64,000 bases of DNA from Streptomyces sp. man185 (GCA_002551355.1 NTHE01000011.1:1-64000), one strand, 5' to 3'; shown: positions 29,046-38,165, counted from the first letter of the stretch. A program made the numbers and translations. The notes: generated by a model from the letters alone, not told the origin.

Positions 29046-30005
29046 ATGTCCATCCCTGTCGCATCCGCGCTGCCCGTCGGGCGGAGCCTGTTGTATCTCG
29101 TCGTCGCCGGAGTCGCCTGGGGCACCGCCGGTGCGGCCGCGTCCCTGATTTTCCGCATCAGCGATCTCGGCCCCCTCGCTCTGTCGTTCTGGCGCTGTGT
29201 GGGCGGTCTCGTCCTGCTCGCCGGGGCGCTCGCGCTGCGCCCCCGCCGCGCGCCCCGGGAACCCGAGCCTCGGCGGCGCCGGCTGCTCCGCATCCTCGGC
29301 ACCGGCATCGGGCTCACCGTGTTCCAGAGCGCGTACTTCGCGGCGGTCGAGGTGACCGGCCTCGCCGTCGGCACCGTCGTCACGCTCGGAGCCGGGCCCG
29401 TCCTGATCGCCGTCGGGGCACGCCTGCTGCTGGGCGAACGCCTCGGCAGCGGCGGCCTGGCCGCCGTGACCGGGGCGCTGACCGGGCTCGCCGTGCTGGT
29501 CCTGGGCGGCGAGGGCGGCGACGTCGTACCGGCCGGGGTGCTGCTCGCGCTGGTGTCCGCCTCCGGGTACGCGGCGATCACCCTGCTCACCCGGTGGCTC
29601 GGGCGCGACGGAGGCGGCGGTGACGCGCTGACCACCAGCGCCTGGGCGTTCGGTATCGGAGCGGTGGGCCTGCTGCCCATGGCCATGGCCGAGGGGCTGG
29701 TGCCGCACACCGCGGAGACCGGGCAGGTGGTGTGGCTGATGGTCTACGTGGCGGCGGTCCCCACGGCGCTCGCCTACGCGCTGTACTTCGCCGGAGCGGC
29801 CGCCGTCCGTGCGGCCACCGTCTCCGTGATCATGCTCCTGGAGCCGGTGAGCGCGGCCGTCATCGCGGTGACCGTCCTGGGGGAGCGGCTGACGGCGGCC
29901 ACGGTCCTCGGCACGCTGCTCCTGCTGACCGCCGTGGCCGGACTGGCCCTCGCGGAGGCGCGCGGCGCGGCGGTCGCCCGCCGGAAGGAGACCGTGGCGG
30001 TGTGA
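29046..30005 (+). CDS. EamA-family (DMT) exporter
   Basis: A 319-residue, ten-helix membrane protein with two EamA repeats: [20 protein letters not shown] at the start and a second repeat beginning [20 protein letters not shown]. The GVTWGT-like motif and [19 protein letters not shown] near the C-terminus are typical of RhaT/RarD-type carriers. Substrate unknown, export of an amino acid or drug-like compound is likely. Ribosome site TGGAGAAG. Preceded by a candidate attenuator leader. Confidence 0.87.
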   Translation: MSIPVASALPVGRSLLYLVVAGVAWGTAGAAASLIFRISDLGPLALSFWRCVGGLVLLAGALALRPRRAPREPEPRRRRLLRILGTGIGLTVFQSAYFAAVEVTGLAVGTVVTLGAGPVLIAVGARLLLGERLGSGGLAAVTGALTGLAVLVLGGEGGDVVPAGVLLALVSASGYAAITLLTRWLGRDGGGGDALTTSAWAFGIGAVGLLPMAMAEGLVPHTAETGQVVWLMVYVAAVPTALAYALYFAGAAAVRAATVSVIMLLEPVSAAVIAVTVLGERLTAATVLGTLLLLTAVAGLALAEARGAAVARRKETVAV

Positions 30006-30096
30006 CGGGACCTGCCGGATGAGGCGGGCGGGGGCCGCGGCGGCTCCGGTTGTGCGGTCTCGGCGCGGTCCCCGGGCCGGGCCGGTCCCGGTCCCG

Positions 30097-30164
30097 GGGC
30101 CTGCCGGTCTCCGGGCCTGCCGGTCTCCGCGCGGCGGCCACGGCTGTGCGGCGGCCACGGCTGT
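30097..30164. repeat. Two adjoining short tandem duplications
   Basis: GGGCCTGCCGGTCTCC (16 bp) is repeated perfectly at 30097-30112 and 30113-30128. Two bases later GCGGCGGCCACGGCTGT (17 bp) is repeated at 30131-30147 and 30148-30164. Both lie in the 233-base gap between two convergent genes; nothing else is seen in that gap. Confidence 0.9.
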
Positions 30165-30238
30165 GGGGCCGCCGCCCGGCCGTGGGGCGCGTTCGGTCAT
30201 GGGGGCGCCGGCCATGCGGCGGCCTGCCTCCGTCGCTG

Positions 30239-30949
30239 TCAGAGTGCTGACAGATAGTCCGGTACGCCGATGGCCGGGTCCAGGTCGTCCGCGGGAACCG
30301 GCGGAGCGTAGCCCCGGGTGAGCGGCACGATGCCGGTCCAGTGGGGGAGGGAGCCGTCCTCGGGCTCGTCGTTGGGCCCGCCGGTGCGGACCTTCGCGGA
30401 GACCTCGTTCAGGTCCAGCCGGATCACCGCCGTCGCGGCGAGCTCCTTGGCATCGGCCGGGCGGGAGTCCTGGGAGCGGCCGGGCACCACCTGGTCCACG
30501 ATCGCGTCCAGGGCGAGCCGTCGCTCCTCGGGGTCGGTCACCGTCACGGCCGTGCCGTGCACCACCACCGAGCGGTAGTTGATCGAGTGGTGGAAGGCGG
30601 ACCGGGCCAGCACGAGGGCGTCGACATGGGTGACCGTCAGACAGACCGGCAGCCCCGGATCCGCGCTCTTCGCCGACCGCAGCGGTCGCGAGCCCGTCGA
30701 ACCGTGGACGTACAGCCGCTCGCCCATCCGGCCGAAGAGGGTCGGCAGCACCACCGGCGCGCCGTCGCGTACGAAGCCGAGGTGGCAGAGGTAGGCCCCG
30801 TCGAGGATCGAGTGGACCAGCTCCCGGTCGTAGGAGGCGCGGTCCTTGGACCGGGTGGGCACCGTGCGGTCGGTGGGCAGGTAGGGGGCGGCGACGCCGG
30901 AGCCCGGGCTGTCGGCGTCGGCGGCTTCGGACGTTGTGGTGTGCTGCAT
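30239..30949 (-). CDS. Pyridoxamine-phosphate-oxidase-fold (FMN split-barrel) protein
   Basis: A 236-residue flavin split-barrel protein. Marks are YLCHLGFVRDGAPVVLPTLF, ERLYVHGSTGSRPLRSA and HHSINYRSVVVHGTAV (basic and Ser residues around the FMN phosphate). It probably binds FMN or F420; the reaction is unknown. The start at MQHTTTS has GGAG at good spacing; ATGs two and four codons earlier are possible. Divergent from a MocR-type regulator, which suggests regulation by pyridoxal phosphate. Confidence 0.83.
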   Translation of the reverse strand: MQHTTTSEAADADSPGSGVAAPYLPTDRTVPTRSKDRASYDRELVHSILDGAYLCHLGFVRDGAPVVLPTLFGRMGERLYVHGSTGSRPLRSAKSADPGLPVCLTVTHVDALVLARSAFHHSINYRSVVVHGTAVTVTDPEERRLALDAIVDQVVPGRSQDSRPADAKELAATAVIRLDLNEVSAKVRTGGPNDEPEDGSLPHWTGIVPLTRGYAPPVPADDLDPAIGVPDYLSAL

Positions 30950-30961
30950 TGCCATCTCCAT

Positions 30962-30973
30962 TGCACTAGTGCA
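30962..30973. promoter_or_regulatory. Palindrome between the MocR and split-barrel genes
   Basis: TGCACTAGTGCA is a perfect 12-base palindrome one base upstream of the TACTAT -10 box (30974-30979) of the MocR gene and 13 bases upstream of the split-barrel start. It is well placed to control both genes. Confidence 0.55.
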
Positions 30974-30984
30974 TACTATTGTTT

Positions 30985-32316
30985 GTGCTAGGAGAGTATC
31001 GGATCAGTGGGCGGCGTGCATCGGAGATTGCCGCCAGTGTGGAGCGCGGGGTCGGCTCCGGAGACCTCGCGCCGGGTCATGTGCTGCCCCCCATGCGGGA
31101 GTTGGCCGCGCACCTGGAGGTCAACCCCAACACCGTGGCGGCCGCCTACCGGACGCTGCGCGAGCGCGGGGTGATCGAGACGGCGGGGCGCCGGGGGAGC
31201 CGGGTGCGGCCCGCTCCGCCCAGTACCTCGCGCGGATCCCTGCGGATCGAGGCGCCTCCGGGCGTCCGGGACCTCGGTGAGGGCAATCCCGATCCGGAGC
31301 TGTTGCCCGGCCTCGGACCGGCTCTCGCCGCGGCGGCCGCCGCCGACGCGGAGTGCCACGGTCTGTACGGGCAGTCCCCGGTGGTCGCCGAATTCGCCAC
31401 GTACGCCCGCGCCGCGATGGACGCCGACGGGGTCCCCGCCGGGCCGCTCGCCGTGACCTCCGGTGCCCTGGACGCGATCGAGCGGGTCCTCGCGGCGCAC
31501 CTCAGGCCGGGCGACGCGGTGGCGGTGGAGGACCCCGGCTGGGGCAGTGTGCTCGACCTCGTGCCGGCGCTCGGGCTGCGCGCCGTGCCGGTCGGCGTGG
31601 ACGACTCCGGTCCGCTGGTCGCGGATGTGGAGCGGGCGCTGCGGGCCGGGGCGCGGGCTCTCGTCGTCACCGACCGGGCGCAGAACCCGACCGGTGCGTC
31701 GCTGGACGCCCCGCGCGCCCGGGAGCTGCGCGCGGTCCTCGCCCGCCACCCCGACGTGCTGCTGATCGAGGACGACCACGGGCACGCCATCGTCGACCTG
31801 CCGCTGCACGCGCTGGCCGGGGTGACGGCCCACTGGGCGTTCATCCGCTCGGCGGCCAAGGCGTACGGACCGGATCTGCGGGTCGCCACGCTCACCGGGG
31901 ACGCCGTCACGGTCGACCGGGTGGCGGGGCGGCAGCGGCTCGGGCCCGGCTGGGTGAGCCGGCTGCTCCAGCGCGCCGTGCTCCATCTGTGGACCACCGA
32001 CGCCGTCGACACCGGTGCCGTGGCCCGCTCCTACGCCGACCGGCGGGACGCGCTCGTTCATGCCCTCGCGGAACGTGGCGTGGCGGCCCGGGGGCGCAGC
32101 GGGATGAATGTGTGGGTGCCCGTGAGCGACGAGACCGGAGCCGTCGCCCGGCTGCTCCACGCGGGCTGGGCGGCGGCTCCCGGCGCCCGCTTCCGGCTGG
32201 ACACGCCCCAGGCGGTGCGACTCACCGTCTCCCCGTTGACCGCGACGGACATCGGGCCCCTGGCGGACGCGGTGGCCGCCGCCGCGGGGCCGGCGCGGCC
32301 CGTCAGCTACGGCTGA
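30985..32316 (+). CDS. MocR-type regulator (GntR HTH fused to aminotransferase domain)
   Basis: A 443-residue fusion. Residues 1-70 form a GntR winged helix (LGEYRISGRRASEIAASVER, PGHVLPPMRELAAHLEVNP). From about 90 a fold-type-I aminotransferase domain follows with TDRAQNPTGASLD, the LLIEDDHG aspartate and the cofactor lysine in RSAAKAYGPDLR. MocR/PdxR regulators sense pyridoxal phosphate. GTG was chosen because TACTAT lies six bases upstream (leaderless) and relatives begin MLG; a TTG two codons earlier is possible. Its 3' end overlaps the convergent EamA gene by 14 bases. Confidence 0.88.
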   Translation: MLGEYRISGRRASEIAASVERGVGSGDLAPGHVLPPMRELAAHLEVNPNTVAAAYRTLRERGVIETAGRRGSRVRPAPPSTSRGSLRIEAPPGVRDLGEGNPDPELLPGLGPALAAAAAADAECHGLYGQSPVVAEFATYARAAMDADGVPAGPLAVTSGALDAIERVLAAHLRPGDAVAVEDPGWGSVLDLVPALGLRAVPVGVDDSGPLVADVERALRAGARALVVTDRAQNPTGASLDAPRARELRAVLARHPDVLLIEDDHGHAIVDLPLHALAGVTAHWAFIRSAAKAYGPDLRVATLTGDAVTVDRVAGRQRLGPGWVSRLLQRAVLHLWTTDAVDTGAVARSYADRRDALVHALAERGVAARGRSGMNVWVPVSDETGAVARLLHAGWAAAPGARFRLDTPQAVRLTVSPLTATDIGPLADAVAAAAGPARPVSYG

Positions 32317-33358
32317 GACGGGCGGCGTCCGGGTGTTCGCAGGCCTCCGGCGGGGCGGCCGCGAGAGCCCCGGGATCCGGGGCGGCGGCCCGGCGGGGGC
32401 GGCTCTGGGTGAGCGCCGCCCCGATGAGGACGACCACCGCCCCGGCCGGGGTGTTCCAGCTCAGCTGTTCGCCGAGCAGCGCGACGCCCGCCGCCGTCGC
32501 GATCACCGGAATGAAGTACGTGACCATCTGGGCCGTCGTCGGCCCGACCTCCTGGACCAGGCCGTACTGGAGCAGCACCGCGAGGCCCGTGCCCAGCGCG
32601 CCCAGAGCGAGGACGGACAGCGTCGGCAGCAGCGGGAAGGAGGTGGGCACCGAGGTGAACAGGGGTGTCACCACCGCCAGTTGCAAAGTACCGAGGAGTA
32701 GCTGGCTGCCCGTCAGCGCCAGCGTCGACGATCCGGTCCCGGCCAGGGTGCGGCGGACGTAGATCCAGCCGACCGGGTAGCAGAACGAGGCGAGCAGCGC
32801 CATGCCCGTACCCGGCAGGTCCAGGCCGGAGAAGCCCTGCCAGGCGCCCAGTACCGTGAGAACGCCCAGGAAACCGACGCCCAGACCGGCCACGCGGCGG
32901 CGGGTCGGGCGGTCCTCCGACAGGGCGACCACCGAGAGCGCCATGCCCCACAGTGGAGAGGTCGCGTTGCAGATCCCGGCCAGCGTCGAGGGGATCGTCA
33001 GCTCCGCGTACGAGAAGAGCGAGAACGGCAGCGCGTTGAGGAGAAACGCCGCGACCGTGAGGTGCCCCCAGGTCCGGGCCGAACGCGGCAGTCGCTCCCG
33101 GCGCATCACCATCGCGGCGACCAGCACCGCCGCTCCTGCCAGCAGCCGGCCGAAGGTGACCTGGAACGGGGCGTAGCCCTCGGTCCCGACCTTGATCAGC
33201 AGAAAGCTGAACCCCCAGATGAGCGAGAGCCCCGCGAACCGGATCCGCCAGTCGAGAGCAGGCCGCCGGGCGGCCGGTGCCGACGTCGACGGTGCGGGCG
33301 GGGCAGGGGGCGGGGCTGATGCCGGGGCCGTGGCCCTCGGCTCGCAGGGAGCGCTCAT
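32303..33358 (-). CDS. EamA-family (DMT) exporter
   Basis: A 351-residue membrane protein with ten predicted helices. After an Ala/Pro-rich cytoplasmic N-terminus (about 35 residues) the first EamA repeat begins RIRFAGLSLIWGFSFLLIKV and the second after SGLDLPGTGMALLASFCYP. It is the third EamA carrier within 6 kb but not closely similar to the other two by eye. Divergent from a LysR regulator, its likely controller. Substrate unknown. Confidence 0.85.
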   Translation of the reverse strand: MSAPCEPRATAPASAPPPAPPAPSTSAPAARRPALDWRIRFAGLSLIWGFSFLLIKVGTEGYAPFQVTFGRLLAGAAVLVAAMVMRRERLPRSARTWGHLTVAAFLLNALPFSLFSYAELTIPSTLAGICNATSPLWGMALSVVALSEDRPTRRRVAGLGVGFLGVLTVLGAWQGFSGLDLPGTGMALLASFCYPVGWIYVRRTLAGTGSSTLALTGSQLLLGTLQLAVVTPLFTSVPTSFPLLPTLSVLALGALGTGLAVLLQYGLVQEVGPTTAQMVTYFIPVIATAAGVALLGEQLSWNTPAGAVVVLIGAALTQSRPRRAAAPDPGALAAAPPEACEHPDAARLSRS

Positions 33359-33432
33359 GAGTTCCACTCTGACGAGGAGCACGTCGTAGAACAAGCGAAT
33401 GTTTCTGCGGTGGATCGCGTAGCATTGCTTAC

Positions 33433-34347
33433 ATGTTGAACTTGGAGCGGCTCCGCACGCTGGACGCCCTCGCCCGGCACGGCTCGGTGAGCGGAGCGGC
33501 CGACGGGCTGCACGTCACGACGTCGGCAGTCTCGCAGCAGATGGCCAAGCTGGAGCGCGAGGTGGGGCAGCGGCTGCTCGCCAAGAACGGCCGGGGTGTC
33601 CGTCTCACCGATGCCGGCCGGCTCCTCGCCGACCACGCCGCGCGCATCCTGTCGCAGGTGGAGCTCGCCCAGTCCGACATCGAGGCCCAGCGGGGCGAGG
33701 TCGTCGGTGAGGTGCGGATCTGCGCCTTCCCGACCGCGGCCCGGGGGCTGTTCCCCGCGACGCTCACCACCCTGCGCGCGGACCACCCCGATCTCACCGT
33801 CCGCACCCGGGAGCTGGAGCCCGAGCAGGGGCTGCGCGCGGTGTTCCGCGGCGACGTCGACCTGGCCGTCGTGCTCGACTGGAGCAACAAGCGGCTGCCC
33901 GTGCCCGGTGGACTGACCAAGGCCGAACTCCTCGACGACGCACCGGACATCGCGATGCCGGCCGACCACCCGCTCGCGGACCGTGACGAGGTGGAGCTGG
34001 AGGACTTCGCGGATGACCCCTGGGTGTCCTGGCCCGAGGGTGAATTCTGTTACGACTGGCTGATGTTCACCCTGCGCTCACGGGGCATCGAGCCGCGCAT
34101 CGCCCACCTGGCGGGCGAGCACCATACGCAACTCGCCCTGATCGCGGCCGGGTTCGGTGTCTGTGTGGCCCCCAGGCTGGGGCGCGGCCCGGTCCCCGAG
34201 GGGGTGCGCCTGGTGCCGGTGCGGCAGACCATGCGGCGGCACGTCCACGCGGTCTGGCGCACGGACGCGGACCGCCGCCCGTCGGTCCGTGCCGCCGTGG
34301 CGGCGCTGCGCGCGGCGGCTGCGGACGTGACGGCCGGCGGCGGGTGA
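33433..34347 (+). CDS. LysR-family transcriptional regulator
   Basis: A 304-residue regulator. Helix-turn-helix at 1-60 (RLRTLDALARHGSVSGAADG, TTSAVSQQMAKLE), then the periplasmic-binding-like effector domain with LEPEQGLRAVFRGDVDLAVV and AAGFGVCVAPRLG. TAGCAT at 33420-33425 lies seven bases before the ATG, which has no ribosome site, so the message may be leaderless. The 74-base divergent gap to an EamA exporter suggests it controls that carrier, as ArgP/LysG controls amino-acid exporters. Confidence 0.88.
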   Translation: MLNLERLRTLDALARHGSVSGAADGLHVTTSAVSQQMAKLEREVGQRLLAKNGRGVRLTDAGRLLADHAARILSQVELAQSDIEAQRGEVVGEVRICAFPTAARGLFPATLTTLRADHPDLTVRTRELEPEQGLRAVFRGDVDLAVVLDWSNKRLPVPGGLTKAELLDDAPDIAMPADHPLADRDEVELEDFADDPWVSWPEGEFCYDWLMFTLRSRGIEPRIAHLAGEHHTQLALIAAGFGVCVAPRLGRGPVPEGVRLVPVRQTMRRHVHAVWRTDADRRPSVRAAVAALRAAAADVTAGGG

Positions 34348-34407
34348 GCCGCCGGTCCCGCCTGAGCCCCGCCTCGGAGGTTCGGGTGACACGGCCGCCC
34401 CGGAGGT

Positions 34408-34878
34408 TCACGCGAGATCGGCGAGCTTGCGGAAGTCCCAGGAGGTGATCTTCTCCGGGGTGAGCCGCAGCCAGGCGTGCCGTCCGTCGTGCGGCATCTG
34501 CGTCATGCCGAAGTACTTAGCAGGGAACAGGCGCTCCGGCTCGGCGAGTTCGGGGCACAGATCGCCCGTGCGGGGCGCCTCGCCGACGAACTCCGCCCGG
34601 CCGGTGAGCTCCACGCCCCGCAGCTCCTCGTATCCTTCGCCGTCGTCCACGACCGCCGCGATCCTGGCGTCGTTGCGCAGCTGGGACCAGCGCAGGCTGC
34701 GCGTGATGGAGTACAGCCAGAGAGAGCCACCGTCCCAGACGAACCACAGCGCACCGATGTGCGGAGCGCCGTCCGGGCCGAGCGTCGCCACCCGGCAGGT
34801 GCGCTGTTCGGCGAGATAGGCGTCCCGCTCCTCGGGCGTCATCATGATCCGGCGACCTCGTCGCTGGGTGTCGGTCAT
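34408..34878 (-). CDS. Pyridoxamine 5'-phosphate oxidase family protein
   Basis: A 156-residue flavin/deazaflavin split-barrel protein: MTPEERDAYLAEQRTCRVAT, GPDGAPHIGALWFVW and RSLRWSQLRNDARIAAVVDD. The pattern fits the F420- or FMN-binding FDOR/PPOX superfamily of actinobacteria. The end HAWLRLTPEKITSWDFRKLA is typical of this subgroup. ATG preceded by GGAGAGG. Substrate unknown; members reduce quinones, biliverdin-like or aflatoxin-like compounds. Confidence 0.85.
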   Translation of the reverse strand: MTDTQRRGRRIMMTPEERDAYLAEQRTCRVATLGPDGAPHIGALWFVWDGGSLWLYSITRSLRWSQLRNDARIAAVVDDGEGYEELRGVELTGRAEFVGEAPRTGDLCPELAEPERLFPAKYFGMTQMPHDGRHAWLRLTPEKITSWDFRKLADLA

Positions 34879-35006
34879 GGTCGCCCTCTCCGCCGAGATC
34901 TGACTAGGTGTCAGAAATCATGGACGCTCTTCCCTCGTGACGCAATGGCCGCTACTCTCGCGCGCCCGGTCCGTCCGCGAAACCCGTCCCCAGGACAGGA
35001 GTCCCC

Positions 35007-35675
35007 GTGCCGTCGAGGGAATCACACGAGCGGCTCACCGCGCTGCTCCACCCCGCCACCACCGTCCTGCTGACCGTCGAGTGCCAGCAGGGCGTCGTGG
35101 GGTCGGACAGCGCCCTGCCCGAACTCGCCGCCGTCGCCCGCTCGTCGGGTGTGCTGAACAACATCGCCCGGCTCGTCGCCGCCGCCCACGAGAACGGCGT
35201 CCAGGTGATGCACGCGGTCGCCGAGAGCCGGCCCGACGGGCGGGGCGGCAACAGGAACGCCCGGCTCTTCCGCGCCGCCGCCCGGCTGCCGGTCCAGCAG
35301 CACACCGGCAGTACCGCCGTCCGGGTCGCGCCCCCCGTCGAGGTGGCCGACGAGGACCTCGTCGTCCGCCGGCTGCACGGACTGTCGCCCCTGGCCGGCA
35401 CCGACGTCGATCCACTGCTGCGCAACCTCGGCTGCCGCACGCTCCTCGTCACCGGCGTCTCGGCCAACATCGCCATCCCGAACGCCGTCTTCGACGCGGT
35501 CAACCTCGGCTACACGGCCGTCGTCCCGGCCGACGCCATCGCGGGGGTGCCCGCCGAGTACACCCCCGCCATGGTCCGTAACACGCTCGCCCTGGTCGCC
35601 ACCGTCACCACCACGGACGCGGTCCTCGGCGCCTGGAAGCGGCCCCGCAGGCAGGGGGCGGCTACGCCAGCCTGA
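35007..35675 (+). CDS. Isochorismatase-fold protein lacking the catalytic cysteine
   Basis: A 222-residue alpha/beta hydrolase of the isochorismatase superfamily. The N-terminal strand reads LLTVECQQGVVG, with Glu where the catalytic Asp normally stands. The lysine segment is EDLVVRRLHGLSPLAGTDVD, with R instead of K. The nucleophile segment LLVTGVSANIAIPNAVFDAV has no cysteine at the usual place. All three positions of the D-K-C triad are thus changed, so classical amidase activity is unlikely. GTG start with CAGGAG upstream. It overlaps the Rieske gene's 3' end by 14 bases. Confidence 0.78.
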   Translation: MPSRESHERLTALLHPATTVLLTVECQQGVVGSDSALPELAAVARSSGVLNNIARLVAAAHENGVQVMHAVAESRPDGRGGNRNARLFRAAARLPVQQHTGSTAVRVAPPVEVADEDLVVRRLHGLSPLAGTDVDPLLRNLGCRTLLVTGVSANIAIPNAVFDAVNLGYTAVVPADAIAGVPAEYTPAMVRNTLALVATVTTTDAVLGAWKRPRRQGAATPA

Positions 35676-36123
35676 TCGAGTCGCCCTCGACGGTGATCTC
35701 GCGGGCGGGCAGCGGCTGGGTGGCGGGGCCGCCGGACGGGCTGCCCGTGGCGGCGTCGAAGGTGGAATTGTGGCAGGGGCAGGTGATCGTGCCGCCCGAG
35801 ACGTCCTTGACCGCGCACCCCTGATGGGTGCACAGGGACGAGAACGCCTTGAACTCGCCCGGCTGCGGCTGGGTCACCACGACCTTCTGTTTCGCGAAGA
35901 CCACTCCACCGCCCTCGGGGATGTCCGCGGTCGCGGCGAGCACCGCACCGCCCTGACCGCCCTTGCCCTCGCCGCCGCTCCCGGGCTGCTCGACCGTGTC
36001 GGAGCCTCCCGAATCGTCCGATCCGCCGCACGCGGTGAGGGCAGCAGCCGCTCCGGCCGCTCCCACCGCGGCGACGACCGTGCGGCGTCCGAGGAGGCTC
36101 CGGCGCTCCTGCGTTGCACTCAT
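35662..36123 (-). CDS. Rieske [2Fe-2S] lipoprotein
   Basis: A 153-residue exported protein. The N-terminus has twin arginines (GRRTVVAAVGAAGAAAA) and a lipobox LTAC, so it is probably Tat-exported and lipid-anchored. A Gly/Ser linker leads to a Rieske domain with both cluster motifs intact: CTHQGC and CPCHNS. It is expected to carry electrons at the outer face of the membrane; no cytochrome b or oxygenase partner lies nearby. ATG preceded by GGGAA. Convergent overlap of 14 bases with the isochorismatase-fold gene. Confidence 0.9.
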   Translation of the reverse strand: MSATQERRSLLGRRTVVAAVGAAGAAAALTACGGSDDSGGSDTVEQPGSGGEGKGGQGGAVLAATADIPEGGGVVFAKQKVVVTQPQPGEFKAFSSLCTHQGCAVKDVSGGTITCPCHNSTFDAATGSPSGGPATQPLPAREITVEGDSIRLA

Positions 36124-36236
36124 CGCGGCATTCCCTTCGTCGGTGTCCCCGTCTCGGGCACGTCGGTCAGAGGTACGTGCCCCGGGACCGCGATGTTCAC
36201 GCCGACGACTGCGCCCTACGCCGGTGGCCCGGCCCG

Positions 36237-37229
36237 TCAGGCCTTACGGAGGCGGGCGACGATCCCGTCCAGATCCCGCCGGAACAGGTCGGGGCGGACG
36301 AAGTGGCCGCCGGGCGCCTCGTGCCACTCGTGCGGAATCCCCGCCGCACCGAGGCTGCCCCGGAACTCGCGCTGCCCGGCGAGAACCTGGGTCTCGTTGA
36401 CCGTGTCGAACCAGTTGACCGGATCGGGGCTGGTGCCGGCGACGAGGAACACCCGCTTGTTCCGGTAGCTCCCGACGCGCTGCACCGGATTGTCGGCGCT
36501 CACCCGGGCCTCGTCCCACAGCGGCGCGCCGTAGACCGTGCCGCCGCCCAACTCCACCGCTGCGGAGGAGAGGTTGGCCCAGTGGGTGACGAGGCCGGCG
36601 TCGCGGCGCAGGCTGGCCGGGCCGGAGTGGGAGCTGACCGAGGCGAAGTGCCCGTAGTACTTGGCCGCGTACTTCAGCGCACCGAACCCGCCCATCGAGA
36701 AGCCGGAGACCGCCCTGCCGTCGTACTCGGCGTACGTACGGAAGTTGGCGTCCACCCACGGGAGCAGTTGGGCGATGTGGAAGGTCTCCCAGTCGCGGGG
36801 GCCGACGTTGGAGGCGACCGGGTTGGAGTACCAGCCAGCGGCGCCGCCGTCGGGCATCACCACGATGAGCGGCTTCCCGGCGGTCCAGTCGCGGATGCCC
36901 ATCCGGTCGAAGGTGATGAAGTCCTGCCCGGTGCCGCCTCCGTGGAACAGGTACAGCACCGGATACCTGCGCCCGCCGGAGTGGTAGCCGTCCGGCAGCA
37001 GGACGTTGACGGCGGGGTCCCAACTGATCGCATCGGTCGCGAAGCGGTAGTACCGCATACGGGGATCACGCTCGTCGCGGTCCACGACGCGCAGACCGAA
37101 GCCGTCGCCCACCGCATGGGCGGCGGACGCCGACGCCAGGACGCCTCCCGCGCCGAGTGCCGTCGCCGCGGTCAGTCCGGCAGCGGCTTTCATGACGCCT
37201 CTGCGGGTGGGTCGTTGGATGCTCAACAT
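36237..37229 (-). CDS. Tat-exported alpha/beta-hydrolase (esterase)
   Basis: A 330-residue secreted esterase of the EsterD / antigen-85-like group. A Tat signal (RPTRRGVMKAAAGLTAATAL) ends near ASAAHA (about 38). The catalytic serine is in GFSMGGFGALKYA; the final histidine is in GGHFVRPDL; YPVLYLFHGGG is the oxyanion side. It likely hydrolyses ester bonds in extracellular substrates such as feruloyl or acyl esters. CAGGAGGTC sits right before the ATG. Same strand as the C39 protease upstream. Confidence 0.88.
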   Translation of the reverse strand: MLSIQRPTRRGVMKAAAGLTAATALGAGGVLASASAAHAVGDGFGLRVVDRDERDPRMRYYRFATDAISWDPAVNVLLPDGYHSGGRRYPVLYLFHGGGTGQDFITFDRMGIRDWTAGKPLIVVMPDGGAAGWYSNPVASNVGPRDWETFHIAQLLPWVDANFRTYAEYDGRAVSGFSMGGFGALKYAAKYYGHFASVSSHSGPASLRRDAGLVTHWANLSSAAVELGGGTVYGAPLWDEARVSADNPVQRVGSYRNKRVFLVAGTSPDPVNWFDTVNETQVLAGQREFRGSLGAAGIPHEWHEAPGGHFVRPDLFRRDLDGIVARLRKA

Positions 37230-37314
37230 GACCTCCTGGTCGGGGATTGCGGGTGGGGGTGCGAGGCGGCCGTGACTGCCCCGCGCCGTCGGAGCGGTTC
37301 GGGCGGGACCGGGC

Positions 37315-38028
37315 TCAGGCGCTGTAGCCCTTCGGCGGGATCAGGGTGGCGAGCTGGTCGAAGGAGATCCAGTAGATCTGGTTGCCGCCGAAGGACGCGG
37401 GGTCCGCGATCAGGACGGTGCGGTCGACCGCGTCGTAGCCGAAGACAGTGAAGTAGTGATAGATCGTCTGGTCCGGCGGGTAGCCGGGCGGCTGGTTGCC
37501 CGGCGGGGCCACGATGTTGGCGACCAAGGGATAGTTGCGGTCGATGTCGAACACGACGTCGTGCCACAGCAGATCCCGCTGGGCCTGCGTGGGCGGGTCG
37601 TTCGGCATCTCCTTGGTCTCGTACCAGCCCCCGCCGAGGCGGGCGTTGAGTACGCCGGTGACCTGGCCGATGTGATCGGTGCCCGCCTCGGTCGTGCCGA
37701 GCTGCGCCGCCAGCTCGCCCTGGCTCGGAGCGGCGATGCGGGCGGAGAGCGCGATGCGGGTAGCCGCGGGTCCGCACCAGTAGCCGGTCTCCTGGACCTG
37801 GTAGTCGATCTCCAGCCAGCGGGCGGCGCTCGTGCGCCCGGAGGCGACGCGCAGCCTGGCCCCCGGTTCGTCGTACCCGGAGACGAGGGGCGTACCGGCC
37901 GTCGAGTCGTGGGTCCGGACGTCCACGACCGGGACGGCGGGGGCGGGCGATGCGTGGGCGGTGGCGGGGAGGAGCAGTGCTCCGAGGGTGAGTACGGCGA
38001 TGGTGCCGGGGACGAGTCTCGCGCGCAT
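37315..38028 (-). CDS. Secreted C39-family cysteine protease
   Basis: A 237-residue exported protein. A Sec signal (LVPGTIAVLTLGALLLPATA, cleaved after AHA) leads to a papain-like C39_2 domain. The catalytic cysteine is in QETGYWCGPAATRIALSA, the histidine in YHYFTVFGYD and the third residue in LIADPASFG. C39 relatives cleave bacteriocin leaders or degrade protein; no bacteriocin gene is adjacent. CAGGAG precedes the ATG. Confidence 0.82.
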   Translation of the reverse strand: MRARLVPGTIAVLTLGALLLPATAHASPAPAVPVVDVRTHDSTAGTPLVSGYDEPGARLRVASGRTSAARWLEIDYQVQETGYWCGPAATRIALSARIAAPSQGELAAQLGTTEAGTDHIGQVTGVLNARLGGGWYETKEMPNDPPTQAQRDLLWHDVVFDIDRNYPLVANIVAPPGNQPPGYPPDQTIYHYFTVFGYDAVDRTVLIADPASFGGNQIYWISFDQLATLIPPKGYSA

Positions 38029-38165
38029 GAGGGCTCCTGTGGGGGGGCGGGGCCGTACGGGAAATCCGGCGTGCGGACGGTGTGGGGGGCCGTCCGGCCG
38101 GGTGCGGTGACAGGGGACAGCGTGGTGGCCCGGTGGCGGCGGGCACAAGCGGTGTAAGTCCAGGC

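Noticed and set aside
30097..30164. CRISPR-like repeat array
   Set aside because: Only two copies each of two different units with no spacers; these are tandem duplications.
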